Source: RGIG4079 sp045531405
Lineage (GTDB): Bacteria > Bacteroidota > Bacteroidia > Bacteroidales > Muribaculaceae
DNA: 64,000 nucleotides
Direction: 5' to 3'
Assembly: GCA_045531405.1 (NCBI GenBank)
Contig: JAZSDX010000008.1
Location: 1 to 64,000 of the forward strand
Made by a program: the position numbers and the translations under genes. This document shows positions 52,368-61,577 of this stretch, piece after piece. Positions within the stretch are counted from its first letter, which is position 1; each line of letters opens with the position of its first letter. Below the pieces are notes generated by a model that saw only the letters and a list, made by a program, of their open reading frames with translations, had not been told where the DNA came from and ran no database searches.

Positions 52368-53564
52368 ATGCAAAATATTATACTTTTTGATGCTTCGGAG
52401 GTGCGTGAGAATTTATTGCCAATGACGTTTACTCGTCCGGTGGCTGATTTGCGTGTGGGAATATTGACTATTCGTGAGAAGTGGGAGCGTATGCTTGATG
52501 GCATTTATTCTTATCTCACGGTTGATTATCTGCAAGAGAAATATCCAATGGTTGGGGTTGAAGAAAGTGTGTTTATCGCAGGCAATGTGTGCCCAACAAT
52601 TAATCTTGTATCAAAAATAAAATCACTCAATGAAGGCTGTGCATTAGTGTCGCCAACAGGTGATATAATTGCTTATAGAGGTGATGTCGGAAGGCTCAAT
52701 AATCACAGTTTTATAAGAACAATAGAGTGCGATGATGATTATATTTCAATCGCTATGCTCTACGATATATTTATGGAAAATCATCGTGGCATCGAGGCTG
52801 ATTTTGCATTACTCACTACCGGGCGCAAAAGCCAACCATTGAGTGAAACAAACACCATAATTGGATCGCCAACCGATGCTGATGGTAACTCTATGATTTT
52901 TATCGAAGAGGGTGCTGTTGTAGAGGGTGCAATGCTTAATGTAAAGAATGGACCTATCTATGTGGGACGCAATGCTGAGGTAATGGAGGGCAGTTGCTTG
53001 CGTGGCCCTATTGCACTTTGCGACAATGCTGTAATAAATATGGGTGCACGTGTGTATGGAGCTACTACTCTTGGTCCTTACTGCAAAGTTGGTGGCGAAG
53101 TGAATAATGTGGTTATGATGGGGTATTCTAATAAAGCACACGACGGATTCCTCGGAAATGCAGTGATAGGAGAGTGGTGTAATTTAGGAGGAGGCACTAC
53201 GGCATCAAATCTCAAAAATGATTATACCGAGATAAAACTATGGAACTATCCTGCTCATCGTTTCTTGCGTACCGGCTTGCAGTTTTGTGGCTTGATTATG
53301 GGAGACCATTCAAAGACTGGTATCAATTGTATGTTTAACACTGCTACAGTGCTTGGAGTGGGAGTTAATATTCATGGAGCAGGGTTTCCACGCAATTTCG
53401 TCGCGTCGTTTAGCGAGGGAAGTACTATTGGCTTTACTGATGTCTCGATGACTAAATTTTTTGATATAGCTCGAAGAATGATGGCTCGTCGCGGAGTGGA
53501 ATTAACAGAGAAAGATATGCGTCTTTTTGAGGCTATATATTCCATTGCTGAGAATTATAAATAG
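52368..53564 (+). CDS. GlmU-like sugar-nucleotidyltransferase family protein
   Basis: 398 residues. The N-terminal half (about 1-190) has the NTP_transf_4 opening ILFDASEVRENLLPMTFTRP and ADLRVGILTIREKWE. The C-terminal half is a left-handed beta-helix of hexapeptide repeats: FIEEGAVVEGAMLNV, GPIYVGRNAEVMEG, DNAVINMGARVYGATTLGPY, ending LGGGTTASNLKNDYTEI. Such proteins are annotated as putative sugar nucleotidyltransferase in Bacteroidetes. A uridylyl- or acetyl-transfer role on a sugar phosphate is inferred. Own promoter; terminator shared with yidC. Confidence 0.88.
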   Translation: MQNIILFDASEVRENLLPMTFTRPVADLRVGILTIREKWERMLDGIYSYLTVDYLQEKYPMVGVEESVFIAGNVCPTINLVSKIKSLNEGCALVSPTGDIIAYRGDVGRLNNHSFIRTIECDDDYISIAMLYDIFMENHRGIEADFALLTTGRKSQPLSETNTIIGSPTDADGNSMIFIEEGAVVEGAMLNVKNGPIYVGRNAEVMEGSCLRGPIALCDNAVINMGARVYGATTLGPYCKVGGEVNNVVMMGYSNKAHDGFLGNAVIGEWCNLGGGTTASNLKNDYTEIKLWNYPAHRFLRTGLQFCGLIMGDHSKTGINCMFNTATVLGVGVNIHGAGFPRNFVASFSEGSTIGFTDVSMTKFFDIARRMMARRGVELTEKDMRLFEAIYSIAENYK

Positions 53565-53597
53565 CACAACAATACAAATGTTATAGCTCTCTATCGT

Positions 53598-53628
53598 AAA
53601 AGCCACCAACCGAAAGTTGATGGCTTTT
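53598..53628. terminator. hairpin terminator between the GlmU-like gene and yidC
   Basis: A stem of 13 positions (53598-53610 with 53616-53628, one non-Watson-Crick pair) and a 5-nt loop. A and T runs flank both sides, so it likely ends both convergent units. Confidence 0.8.
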
Positions 53629-53650
53629 ATACTATTTTTATCACGTAATA

Positions 53651-55753
53651 TTAGCGACGTTTTTTTGCTTGTTGTTTTTGTTGCTCGCGGAGCATTGCTT
53701 GTTGCTTGCGTTGAGCTTCTTCAAGGCGAGCCATGAACCCTGATTTTTTGCGAGGTTTCTTGGCGTTGGCAAGCATTTCGGCTCTCACTTTTTGTTCATC
53801 GATAATGAATCGGAATGAATAAGTTTGAACAATAGTAATTAATAATGAGAGGAAGTAGTAGTAGCTCAAACCTGAAGCGTAGTCATTGAAGAAGAACAAG
53901 AACATTACAGGCATGAGATACATCATCCATTTCATACCGGGCATAGATGCGCCACCGGGTTGGTTTTGCATGTTGATGTGAGTATAAATAATGTTGGTTG
54001 CAGTCATCAACAAGCAGAATAGACTCACATGGTTGCCAAAATAGGTTGAAATCAATGGAATGTGAGTAGTCCAAGAGAATATCGCATCGGGAGCCGAAAG
54101 GTCGGTAGCCCAAAGGAATGATTGTCCACGTAGTTCAATACAAGAAGGGAAGAATGAGAACATAGCAATGAGTATAGGCATTTGCAACAACATGGGGAGA
54201 CAGCCTGAGAATGGGCTTGCTCCTGCTTTGCTATAAAGCTCCATCGTTTTTTGTTGCTTAGTCATTGCATCTTCGGGTTTAGGATATTTTTCGTTGATTT
54301 CCTTGATTTCAGGAGCCAATACGCGCATCTTTGCTTGCGAAACATAGCTCTTATATGTGAATGGGAAGAGTATGAGCTTTACAAAAACAGTTAATATTAA
54401 AATGATGATACCATAATTTGAAATAAACCCACCAAGGAAGGTAAACACGGGGATAATCAAATATGTGTTAATCCAACGGAACAATCCCCAACCAAGAGGT
54501 ATCAAACGAGTCAATTCAAGGTCTTCTTCGGTCTTTATTTGGTCATCATAGCTTGAAAGCAAAGGGTAGAGGTTAGGTGTAAAAATCATGTCAAATGATG
54601 CAGGATTTTCAGACTTGGTAGAGTAAGAAATAATTGCATCTTTCACATCAAGGATTTTTAGGTATCCTGGTTGATCTTTGATGTCTTTTGTTGTAACCGA
54701 TGCACGCTTAATTGTGGTTTTTGGAACAATTATACTTGAGAAAAATTGATTCTTAAATGATATCCATTTCAATTCTTGCTCTAATTCTTCGCTTTGGTCA
54801 CCATTTTCACTTAGATAGTCGGGGTTGTCGCCCAAATATTTATAATAAATTGTGCTGTTACGTTCTTCAAAAGTTTTGCCTTTTTCATTGCGAGCCATTT
54901 TTTGATGCCAAGACATTGTGATATCAGACATGTTTGAGGCAAATACATTCTCAATTTTGTCTTGAACGATATCCATCTTCACGATGTAGCTTTCGCCTTT
55001 GGCAAGTGTGTAACGAATGCCCCAAGTAGCTCCACCATCAAGATTGAGTTGCATTAAGATGGAGCTGTCATTTTCGGCTACTGCCTTAAAGTTAAGGTCG
55101 CGAGTCTCGATATATCCGGCACCGGCAGGGAGTGAAAATGAATAGTAGTCGGTATTTCCGTTATAAGGAACTACATTGGTAGTATCGCCCGAAACGTAGG
55201 TGTCATATTTCTTAAGTGTAACCTTTGCGATTTTGCCACCGTTGCTTGAAAAATCAACTTTCATTACATCGTTTTCAAGTGAGAGAGTGTCGCCTTTGCC
55301 ATTCATGTATTTGGCAAAATTGCCATAAGAATCATAACGATTTATTGATGTAATGAGGGTGTCAACTGCAGCCTGTGCGACAGATTGTGGTATTTCTGCG
55401 AGGTTGTTGCTGATAATTTTTGTTACATCAACTGCAGTGTTGTTGACATTTACTGAACCGATAACCGTTGCTGAATCGCAACGAAGGTTTAGACTATTGG
55501 TAGATAAAATGTAAGAACCATCTTTTTGGGCTTCTCCGGCAGCTTTTACCATTGCAGAGAGCTTGTTTATATGGTTGGCTGTGAGAGTGTCAATAGTGGT
55601 TGCTTTGATTTCAGTTGAATTGTCGGTTTGGGTAGATTCAATCTGGGCTTTTTTAGCGGCGGCAATCTCTTCTTCTGAGGGTTGATTTATATACATAAAC
55701 CCAAAGATGATTGCACCCATCAGTAGTAGCCCGAGAAGGTTGTTTTTATCCAT
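53651..55753 (-). CDS. yidC: membrane protein insertase YidC
   Basis: 700 residues. An N-terminal membrane helix (LLGLLLMGAIIFGFMYIN), a large periplasmic beta domain (about 60-390), then the conserved five-helix insertase core: YGIIILILTVFVKLILFPFT, SQAKMRVLAPEIKEINEKYP, GASPFSGCLPMLLQMPILIA, and a Lys/Arg/Gln-rich C-terminus (QQKQQAKKRR) for ribosome contact. It inserts and folds inner-membrane proteins, with or without Sec. It starts 28 bp after pyrG. Confidence 0.94.
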   Translation of the reverse strand: MDKNNLLGLLLMGAIIFGFMYINQPSEEEIAAAKKAQIESTQTDNSTEIKATTIDTLTANHINKLSAMVKAAGEAQKDGSYILSTNSLNLRCDSATVIGSVNVNNTAVDVTKIISNNLAEIPQSVAQAAVDTLITSINRYDSYGNFAKYMNGKGDTLSLENDVMKVDFSSNGGKIAKVTLKKYDTYVSGDTTNVVPYNGNTDYYSFSLPAGAGYIETRDLNFKAVAENDSSILMQLNLDGGATWGIRYTLAKGESYIVKMDIVQDKIENVFASNMSDITMSWHQKMARNEKGKTFEERNSTIYYKYLGDNPDYLSENGDQSEELEQELKWISFKNQFFSSIIVPKTTIKRASVTTKDIKDQPGYLKILDVKDAIISYSTKSENPASFDMIFTPNLYPLLSSYDDQIKTEEDLELTRLIPLGWGLFRWINTYLIIPVFTFLGGFISNYGIIILILTVFVKLILFPFTYKSYVSQAKMRVLAPEIKEINEKYPKPEDAMTKQQKTMELYSKAGASPFSGCLPMLLQMPILIAMFSFFPSCIELRGQSFLWATDLSAPDAIFSWTTHIPLISTYFGNHVSLFCLLMTATNIIYTHINMQNQPGGASMPGMKWMMYLMPVMFLFFFNDYASGLSYYYFLSLLITIVQTYSFRFIIDEQKVRAEMLANAKKPRKKSGFMARLEEAQRKQQAMLREQQKQQAKKRR

Positions 55754-55781
55754 TACGAGTTATAAAGTTGTTAATAATTAA

Positions 55782-57398
55782 TTAGTTCTTATTTTCTTCG
55801 CCATCGGCAATGGCGGCTTTCACGAAGTCAACAATCAATGGGTTTGGACTCAAAACGGTACTTGAATATTCGGGGTGGAATTGCACGCCTATATACCAAC
55901 GTTTTTCTGGCATTTCGATTATTTCCACGAGTTTTGATTCGGGATTTATACCCACGCATTGCATGCCATTTTGTTCAAATTGGTCGAAATATTCGTTGTT
56001 GAATTCAAAACGATGACGATGACGACCTTTGATCGTTTGCGAACCGTATATTTTAGAAACCTTTGAGTTGGGGCGCAAAGAACAATCAAAAGAACCGAGG
56101 CGAGTAGTGCCCCCCATGGTAGTGACGCTCTTTTGCTCATCCATTAAGTCAATTACTTTGTGAGGAGTTGTTGGGTCGATTTCGGTGCTGTTGGCATCGG
56201 CGATACCGAGTACGTTACGAGCAAATTCGACAGCCATACATTGCATGCCAAGGCAGATGCCGAGTGTAGGTATGTCGTTTTCGCGACACCATTTCAATGC
56301 AATGTTTTTACCCTCTACGCCACGTTGACCTGAACCGGGAGCAACGATTATGCCATCCATATCTTTCAACTTTTCGGCAACATTGCTTTCGTTTATTTTT
56401 TCAGATTGGAAATAGCTGACGTTGAGCTTGCGATCGTTGTAGGTAGCTGCTTGGAAAAGCGATTCTTTGATTGAGATATATGCATCGGGTAATTCTACAT
56501 ATTTACCTACGATACCAATTTTTACTTCTTTTTCGGCCGAAGTCATTTTGTTTAGGAATTGCATCCAAGGAGCCATGTCGGGCTCGCCTTTAACTTCAAG
56601 CCCGGTCAAACGCATAATGATTTCGTCGAGGTGTTGTTCTTTCATTTTTACCGGCACTTCATAGATTGAAGGAACATCGATAGATTGAACAACGGCTTCG
56701 GGCGCCACATTGCAGAACAGCGCGATTTTGCGACGAACATCGGCAGGTACATCTTTTTCGGTGCGAAGCACAAGTACATCGGGTTGGATACCCATTTCCT
56801 GAAGTTTCTTAACCGAGTGTTGAGTAGGCTTGGTTTTGAGTTCTTTGGCAGCAGCCACATATGGAACGTATGCGAGGTGAACACACACGCAGTTGCGACC
56901 AAGTTCCCAGCGAAGTTGACGCACGCTTTCGATATAAGGCAATGATTCGATGTCGCCCACTGTACCACCGATTTCGGTAATGACAAAATCGAAGTTGCCG
57001 GTGTTGCCAAGGGCTTTCATGCGACGCTTAATCTCGTCGGTGATATGAGGAACCACTTGCACGGTTTTGCCAAGATAGTCACCACGACGTTCCTTTTCGA
57101 TAACATGTTTATATATGCGACCGGTGGTAACATTATTGGCACGGGTAGTTGTAACATTAGTGAAACGCTCATAGTGACCGAGGTCAAGGTCGGCCTCGTG
57201 TCCGTCGATGGTAACATAACATTCACCATGCTCATATGGGTTGAGCGTGCCGGGATTTATGTTGATGTATGGGTCAAATTTTTGAATTGTAACTCTATAA
57301 CCACGAGCTTTCAAAAGATTTGCAATAGATGCGGAGATTATCCCTTTGCCAAGAGATGATACAACTCCACCAGTAACAAAGATAAATTTTGTTTCCAT
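55782..57398 (-). CDS. pyrG: CTP synthase
   Basis: 538 residues, full length. Amidoligase domain (about 1-270) with FVTGGVVSSLGKGIISASIA and GTLNPYEHGECYVTIDGHEA, then a class I glutamine amidotransferase domain with the nucleophile in LGICLGMQCMAVEFAR and the His/Glu pair in VQFHPEYSS. It converts UTP to CTP using glutamine. -7 box TACTTTTG at 57432-57439. First gene of pyrG-yidC. Confidence 0.96.
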   Translation of the reverse strand: METKFIFVTGGVVSSLGKGIISASIANLLKARGYRVTIQKFDPYININPGTLNPYEHGECYVTIDGHEADLDLGHYERFTNVTTTRANNVTTGRIYKHVIEKERRGDYLGKTVQVVPHITDEIKRRMKALGNTGNFDFVITEIGGTVGDIESLPYIESVRQLRWELGRNCVCVHLAYVPYVAAAKELKTKPTQHSVKKLQEMGIQPDVLVLRTEKDVPADVRRKIALFCNVAPEAVVQSIDVPSIYEVPVKMKEQHLDEIIMRLTGLEVKGEPDMAPWMQFLNKMTSAEKEVKIGIVGKYVELPDAYISIKESLFQAATYNDRKLNVSYFQSEKINESNVAEKLKDMDGIIVAPGSGQRGVEGKNIALKWCRENDIPTLGICLGMQCMAVEFARNVLGIADANSTEIDPTTPHKVIDLMDEQKSVTTMGGTTRLGSFDCSLRPNSKVSKIYGSQTIKGRHRHRFEFNNEYFDQFEQNGMQCVGINPESKLVEIIEMPEKRWYIGVQFHPEYSSTVLSPNPLIVDFVKAAIADGEENKN

Positions 57399-57912
57399 CG
57401 ATTATTAATTTTATAATTCTATATTAAAGTGCAAAAGTACAAATAAAATGCGACACGATATATATAAACAGAACAAAAAATGGGATAAAAAAATCGTTAA
57501 AAAGGTTGTGTAAAAAATCAAAATTTGAACTGCCTCTTGTTTTTACACCCCTCAGTCGCAAGCGACGGCTCTCCTAAAACAGGGGAGCAATAAGCTGATG
57601 CATTGAGAGTTGATATTGCATCTTTGAGTTAATTGGCGTTGATTTTCAATAGGTTACATTTGGCAATGGTCAAGAAAACTTAATATATTGCTCTCATTTG
57701 CACTATTGTGTCCTCTGATTGCAAGACAATCAGAGGGAGAGCATGCCTTTGCTATTGATAATCGTACACGGCACGCCGTGTCCCTACATTTCTTTTTGTC
57801 TTTTTACAAATTTCTGCTCATTCTGTTCTTGATTTTAACAGACTGACAGAAAAAACATAATGGCTGATATAGTGCCGGAGGGGTTAATAGATAGAATTTT
57901 GCCCCCCTTTTG
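57399..57912. repeat. intergenic region with element copy B
   Basis: 514 bp without a gene. It includes the pyrG -7 box, GTCGCAAGCGAC and CTCCT..AGGGGAG-like hairpins near 57550-57590, then the element matching 7577-7655: TATATTGCTCTCATTTGCAC with the hairpin CCTCTGATTG/CAATCAGAGG at about 57711-57735, and ACACGGC/GCCGTGT near 57767-57782. Frames on either strand look like chance. Confidence 0.45.
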
Positions 57913-58605
57913 TTATTGGATAAGACTGATTATCAGAAACCACACTACCGGAATAAGCAATGAGGGGAGCATGTTTAGGGTTTTGCAATCCTTGAGTTTT
58001 AATAATGATAATCCCGAAGCTACAATCATCAATCCTCCTACAATGAGCAGCTCGGCCATAAGGGCCTCGCTGATGGCAGTGCTTGACACTTTTGCTACTA
58101 AATAAAATATTCCTTGCCAACAGAATAATACCGGCGCGGCAAGTATCACCCATATGCCGTAGGTGCTGGCAAAAATGGTAGAAGTAACCAAGTCGAGTGT
58201 GGCATTGGTATATAGAAAAGTATTGTCGCCTTTTAGTGCGCTTATCACCGGCCCGAGCATAGCAAGAGGACCGATACAATATAGTAGAATGGCTGTTGAT
58301 AAGCCATCGGCAAGATTAGTGCTGTTTATATTTTTTGAGCGTTTATTAATGAGATTGGCAAAACGACCGTCGAGATTCAGCGCAGTGCCAATAACGCTAC
58401 CTAATGCAATCGACACAATGAAAAGCACCGGATATTCGCTTTTGCCGAAGTTGCTAATCACGGCATTGAGCCCAATACCAAGACAAGCCAATCCAAGTGC
58501 GGTATATAATGTCTCTTTATATTTCTCCTTTATGCCTCTATTCATTACAGCACCCGCTATGCTGCCAACGATTATGGTACATGTGTTTACGATTGTTCCT
58601 AACAT
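57913..58605 (-). CDS. DUF554-family membrane protein
   Basis: 230 residues with about seven hydrophobic helices and the DUF554 motifs LGTIVNTCTIIVGSIAGAVM at the start, ALGLACLGIGLNAV, FIVSIALGSVIGTALNLDGR and the repeat-like GIWVILAAPVLFCWQG. Members (YqgA-like) are inner-membrane proteins of unknown transport role. A -7 box TACCTTTG is at 58629-58636. Single-gene unit. Confidence 0.88.
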   Translation of the reverse strand: MLGTIVNTCTIIVGSIAGAVMNRGIKEKYKETLYTALGLACLGIGLNAVISNFGKSEYPVLFIVSIALGSVIGTALNLDGRFANLINKRSKNINSTNLADGLSTAILLYCIGPLAMLGPVISALKGDNTFLYTNATLDLVTSTIFASTYGIWVILAAPVLFCWQGIFYLVAKVSSTAISEALMAELLIVGGLMIVASGLSLLKLKDCKTLNMLPSLLIPVVWFLIISLIQ

Positions 58606-58752
58606 TGTTGTACTAATTTTTTGTGCTGCAAAGGTACTAATTTTTTCAAAATGTGGAATTTGTAGCCAATTAAAATCAGATGGACTTAAAAAGAAAATAC
58701 CCCAAGTGAAGGGCTCAGGGCATTTGTTTATGTGAAATTAAAATATTATGTA
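58606..58752. other. short intergenic region
   Basis: It holds the DUF554 -7 box TACCTTTG (58629-58636, minus). Nothing else is visible, and no clear terminator for the oxidoreductase operon ending at 58753. Confidence 0.5.
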
Positions 58753-59289
58753 TTATTTTACGAGGCTCATTCCGCGGTTGATGGCGTCTTCGTTCATTGG
58801 AATGAGGTGGTGATGACGCTCGGGGAGAGTCTTTTTCAAGCCTTTAATCACGCTCTCAATGGGGAGGAGGTTTTTGATTTTGAGTAATGCACCGAGTACT
58901 ACCATGTTGTAGGCTTTGGCGTTCTCCATTTCAAAAGTCGCTTCCATTGCATCGATGCGATAGATGTTGATGTCGGTGCGTGTGGGGGCTTTGTGAATGC
59001 CGTAAGAGTCATAAATGAGAGTGCCTCCGGGCTTTACTTTGCTCTCAAATTTGTCGAGACTTTGTTGGTTGAGAATTACTGCTGTGTCATAAGTGTCGAG
59101 CATAGGTGAACTGATTGCCGAGTCGCTGAGAATAACAGTCACGTTGGCAGTACCACCACGTTGTTCGGGTCCGTAAGAGGGCATCCAAGTTACTTCAAGA
59201 TTATCCATGAGGGCGGCATAAGCGAGAATTTTGCCCATAGAGAGCACGCCTTGTCCACCGAATCCTGCTATGATTAATTCTTCTTTCAT
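58753..59289 (-). CDS. 2-oxoacid:ferredoxin oxidoreductase, gamma subunit
   Basis: 178 residues. It begins with the nucleotide/CoA-type motif IAGFGGQGVLSMGKILAYAA and contains MPSYGPEQRGGTANVTVILS and AVILNQQSLDKFE, the separate gamma subunit of four-subunit oxidoreductases (POR/VOR type). It overlaps the beta gene by 4 bases and is last in the operon ferredoxin-alpha-beta-gamma. Confidence 0.9.
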   Translation of the reverse strand: MKEELIIAGFGGQGVLSMGKILAYAALMDNLEVTWMPSYGPEQRGGTANVTVILSDSAISSPMLDTYDTAVILNQQSLDKFESKVKPGGTLIYDSYGIHKAPTRTDINIYRIDAMEATFEMENAKAYNMVVLGALLKIKNLLPIESVIKGLKKTLPERHHHLIPMNEDAINRGMSLVK

Positions 59290-60053
59290 TTTACTGTATT
59301 TTTGATGTCCCCCAAGGGATATTTCTTAAACATATTTTCTTCCATCCAATCGTTTGATTGTGCCGGAGTCATTTTCCAACCGGAGTTACAAGTGCTCACT
59401 ATTTCCACCATTGAAGTGCCGAGTCCATTCATAGAGTTTTCAAACGCTTGGCGAATGGCTTTTTTTGTTTTACGCACAGCTGCAGGAGTGTGAACGGCTT
59501 GACGAGTGATGTAGCATGTGCCATCAAGTTGTGCCAATAGTGGAGCAATGGCGAGAGGATGCCCGTTGAGGTCGATGCGACGGCCATAAGGAGTTGTTGA
59601 AGTTTTCATCCCCTCAAGGGTTGTAGGAGCCATTTGTCCGCCTGTCATGCCATATATACCATTGTTTATGAAAATGATAGCGATGTTTTCGCTACGATTG
59701 GCAGCGTGGATTGTTTCGCAAGTACCTATTGCAGCTAGGTCACCATCACCTTGGTATGTAAATACAAGGTTTTCGGGGTTGAGACGTTTCACTGCAGTTG
59801 CAATTGCCGGAGCGCGACCATGAGCAGCTTCAATCCAGTCGATATCTACATAGTTGTAGGCAAATACTGCACATCCCACAGGAGCAACACCGATAGCTTG
59901 TTCTTCCATTCCCATCTCCTCAAGGATTTCGGCGATAAGTTTGTGTACCACACCATGGCTACAACCTGGGCAATAGTGCATATGATTATCTTTAAGCAAG
60001 CGAGGCTTGGCATAAACGAGGTTTTCGGGTTTGATTATATCGTTGGTATTCAT
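59286..60053 (-). CDS. 2-oxoacid:ferredoxin oxidoreductase, beta subunit
   Basis: 255 residues, the TPP subunit. MHYCPGCSHGVVHKLIAEIL (Cys ligand near 28-31), GDGDLAAIGTCETIHAANRS and FINNGIYGMTGGQMAPTTL correspond to the TPP/Mg motif. Shorter than korB (337 aa), as usual for the four-subunit type. It is 8 bp after the alpha gene. Confidence 0.92.
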   Translation of the reverse strand: MNTNDIIKPENLVYAKPRLLKDNHMHYCPGCSHGVVHKLIAEILEEMGMEEQAIGVAPVGCAVFAYNYVDIDWIEAAHGRAPAIATAVKRLNPENLVFTYQGDGDLAAIGTCETIHAANRSENIAIIFINNGIYGMTGGQMAPTTLEGMKTSTTPYGRRIDLNGHPLAIAPLLAQLDGTCYITRQAVHTPAAVRKTKKAIRQAFENSMNGLGTSMVEIVSTCNSGWKMTPAQSNDWMEENMFKKYPLGDIKNTVK

Positions 60054-60061
60054 AATCGTGA

Positions 60062-61153
60062 TTATTTTTTAGCTTCGGGGAAATAATTAAAGAACGCATC
60101 GGAGATTTCTCCCAAATTAGGCACGATACCCCCAAGACGGCCGAAGTGATAGGTTGGTACCCGACATTGAGAGGCGAGTTTTACATCTTCAATCATCTGC
60201 CCGGCATTGAGCTCAACCACTAACATCCCTCTTACACGTTGAGACACGCGATTAACTGCTTCGGAGGGGAATGGCCAAAGTGTGATAGGACGCACAAGCC
60301 CTACTTTTATACCTTGCTCGCGCATATCGTCAATCACCTTTTGACATATACGAGCCATTGAGCCAAATGCTACAAATAGATATTCGGCATCTTCGGTGAG
60401 GTATTCTTCGCATCGTTGCTCGTTTTGCTCAATGAGACGATATGTGCGTTGGAAGCGATTATTGTTTTCTTCCATCACAGCTGTATCGAGTTCGAGCGAT
60501 GTGATGATATTTTGCTTGCGTGATGCAGGTTTACCGGTGATCGCCCAAGGACATTGCTCTGCGATTTGCTCTTTTGTGCGACGAGGACGAGCAGGTGGAA
60601 GTACTACTTTTTCCATCATTTGTCCTACGATACCATCGGCAAGAATCATAGCCGGAGTGCGATATTTGAATGCAAGGTCAAAACCGAGATAGACAAAATC
60701 GGCCATTTCTTGAACTGTTTTCGGCGCTAATACGATTAGATGATAGTCGCCATGACCACCTCCTTTAGTTGCTTGGAAATAGTCGGCTTGAGAAGGGTGG
60801 ATAGTGCCAAGTCCGGGTCCACCACGCATAACGTTTACTATCAATGCCGGTAATTCGGAAGCGGCGATAAATGAAATCCCTTCTTGTTTAAGACTCACTC
60901 CCGGGCTTGAAGATGAAGTCATGACGGCTTTGCCACATGACGCTCCACCATATACCATGTTGATGGCTGCAACTTCACTTTCGGCTTGAAGTACCACCAT
61001 GCCTGTTGTTTCCCACGGCATTTCGGCTTCGAGCGTGTCGAGAATTTCAGGTTGAGGAGTGATGGGGTAGCCGAAATAACCATCGGCACCATATCTGATA
61101 GCGGCAAGAGCGATTGCTTCATTACCTTTTAATAATTTTACTTCTTCATTCAT
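60062..61153 (-). CDS. 2-oxoacid:ferredoxin oxidoreductase, alpha subunit (VorB-like)
   Basis: 363 residues. FGYPITPQPEILDTLEAEMP, VLQAESEVAAINMVYGGASC, TSSSPGVSLKQEGISFIAAS and MRGGPGLGTIHPSQADYFQA are alpha-subunit motifs. No fused gamma domain, unlike KorA at 4658-6505. Branched-chain 2-oxoacids (2-oxoisovalerate) are the usual annotation for this layout; pyruvate or indolepyruvate cannot be excluded by eye. Confidence 0.9.
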   Translation of the reverse strand: MNEEVKLLKGNEAIALAAIRYGADGYFGYPITPQPEILDTLEAEMPWETTGMVVLQAESEVAAINMVYGGASCGKAVMTSSSSPGVSLKQEGISFIAASELPALIVNVMRGGPGLGTIHPSQADYFQATKGGGHGDYHLIVLAPKTVQEMADFVYLGFDLAFKYRTPAMILADGIVGQMMEKVVLPPARPRRTKEQIAEQCPWAITGKPASRKQNIITSLELDTAVMEENNNRFQRTYRLIEQNEQRCEEYLTEDAEYLFVAFGSMARICQKVIDDMREQGIKVGLVRPITLWPFPSEAVNRVSQRVRGMLVVELNAGQMIEDVKLASQCRVPTYHFGRLGGIVPNLGEISDAFFNYFPEAKK

Positions 61154-61180
61154 AAGAAAAATGCTAAATGATGAATGTGA

Positions 61181-61414
61181 TTAATCGGGAATTTTCACTC
61201 TATACACTTCTATACATCCGTCGGGGCACACGGTTGCACATGCTGAGCAACCAATACAATCGTCGGGATTATTCATAAATGCAAAGTGATACCCTCGATT
61301 GTTAACTTCTTTTGGTTGAAGCAATAACACATTTTTAGGACATGCAACAACGCATAAGTCACATCCTTTGCATCGTTCTTGATTAATGGTTATTGCGCCT
61401 TTTATTTTAGCCAT
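61181..61414 (-). CDS. 2x[4Fe-4S] ferredoxin-like delta subunit
   Basis: 77 residues with two clusters of C-x2-C-x2-C-x3-CP: Cys 15, 18, 21, 25 (CKGCDLCVVACP) and 53, 56, 59, 63 (CIGCSACATVCP). It carries electrons from the TPP subunit to ferredoxin. First gene of the operon, with the promoter at 61454-61484. Confidence 0.92.
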   Translation of the reverse strand: MAKIKGAITINQERCKGCDLCVVACPKNVLLLQPKEVNNRGYHFAFMNNPDDCIGCSACATVCPDGCIEVYRVKIPD

Positions 61415-61453
61415 AATTGATACAAAACTAAATTAGTTCTTTGTTTTATGGTG

Positions 61454-61484
61454 CAAAAGTAGTGAAAGTTTTTCATAATGGCAA
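61454..61484 (-). promoter_or_regulatory. promoter of the four-subunit oxidoreductase operon
   Basis: Minus strand: -33 TTG (61482-61484), spacer 20 nt, -7 TACTTTTG (61454-61461). ATG at 61414. Confidence 0.75.
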
Positions 61485-61539
61485 TGTTTAACATATCCTT
61501 AACCTATGACACATTTGGTATGAAAATGTGCTAAGTGGC

Positions 61540-61569
61540 TTGTTTTCTCTATAAAATTACGTATCTTTG
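61540..61569 (+). promoter_or_regulatory. promoter of the GT2 gene
   Basis: -33 TTG (61540-61542), spacer 19 nt, -7 TATCTTTG (61562-61569). The ATG is at 61578, only 8 nt past the box, so the leader would be minimal or the true start slightly later. Confidence 0.65.
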
Positions 61570-61577
61570 TAATTAAT

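Noticed and set aside
58163..58735. 190-codon plus-strand frame over DUF554
   Set aside because: DUF554 on the minus strand is clear; this is its complement.
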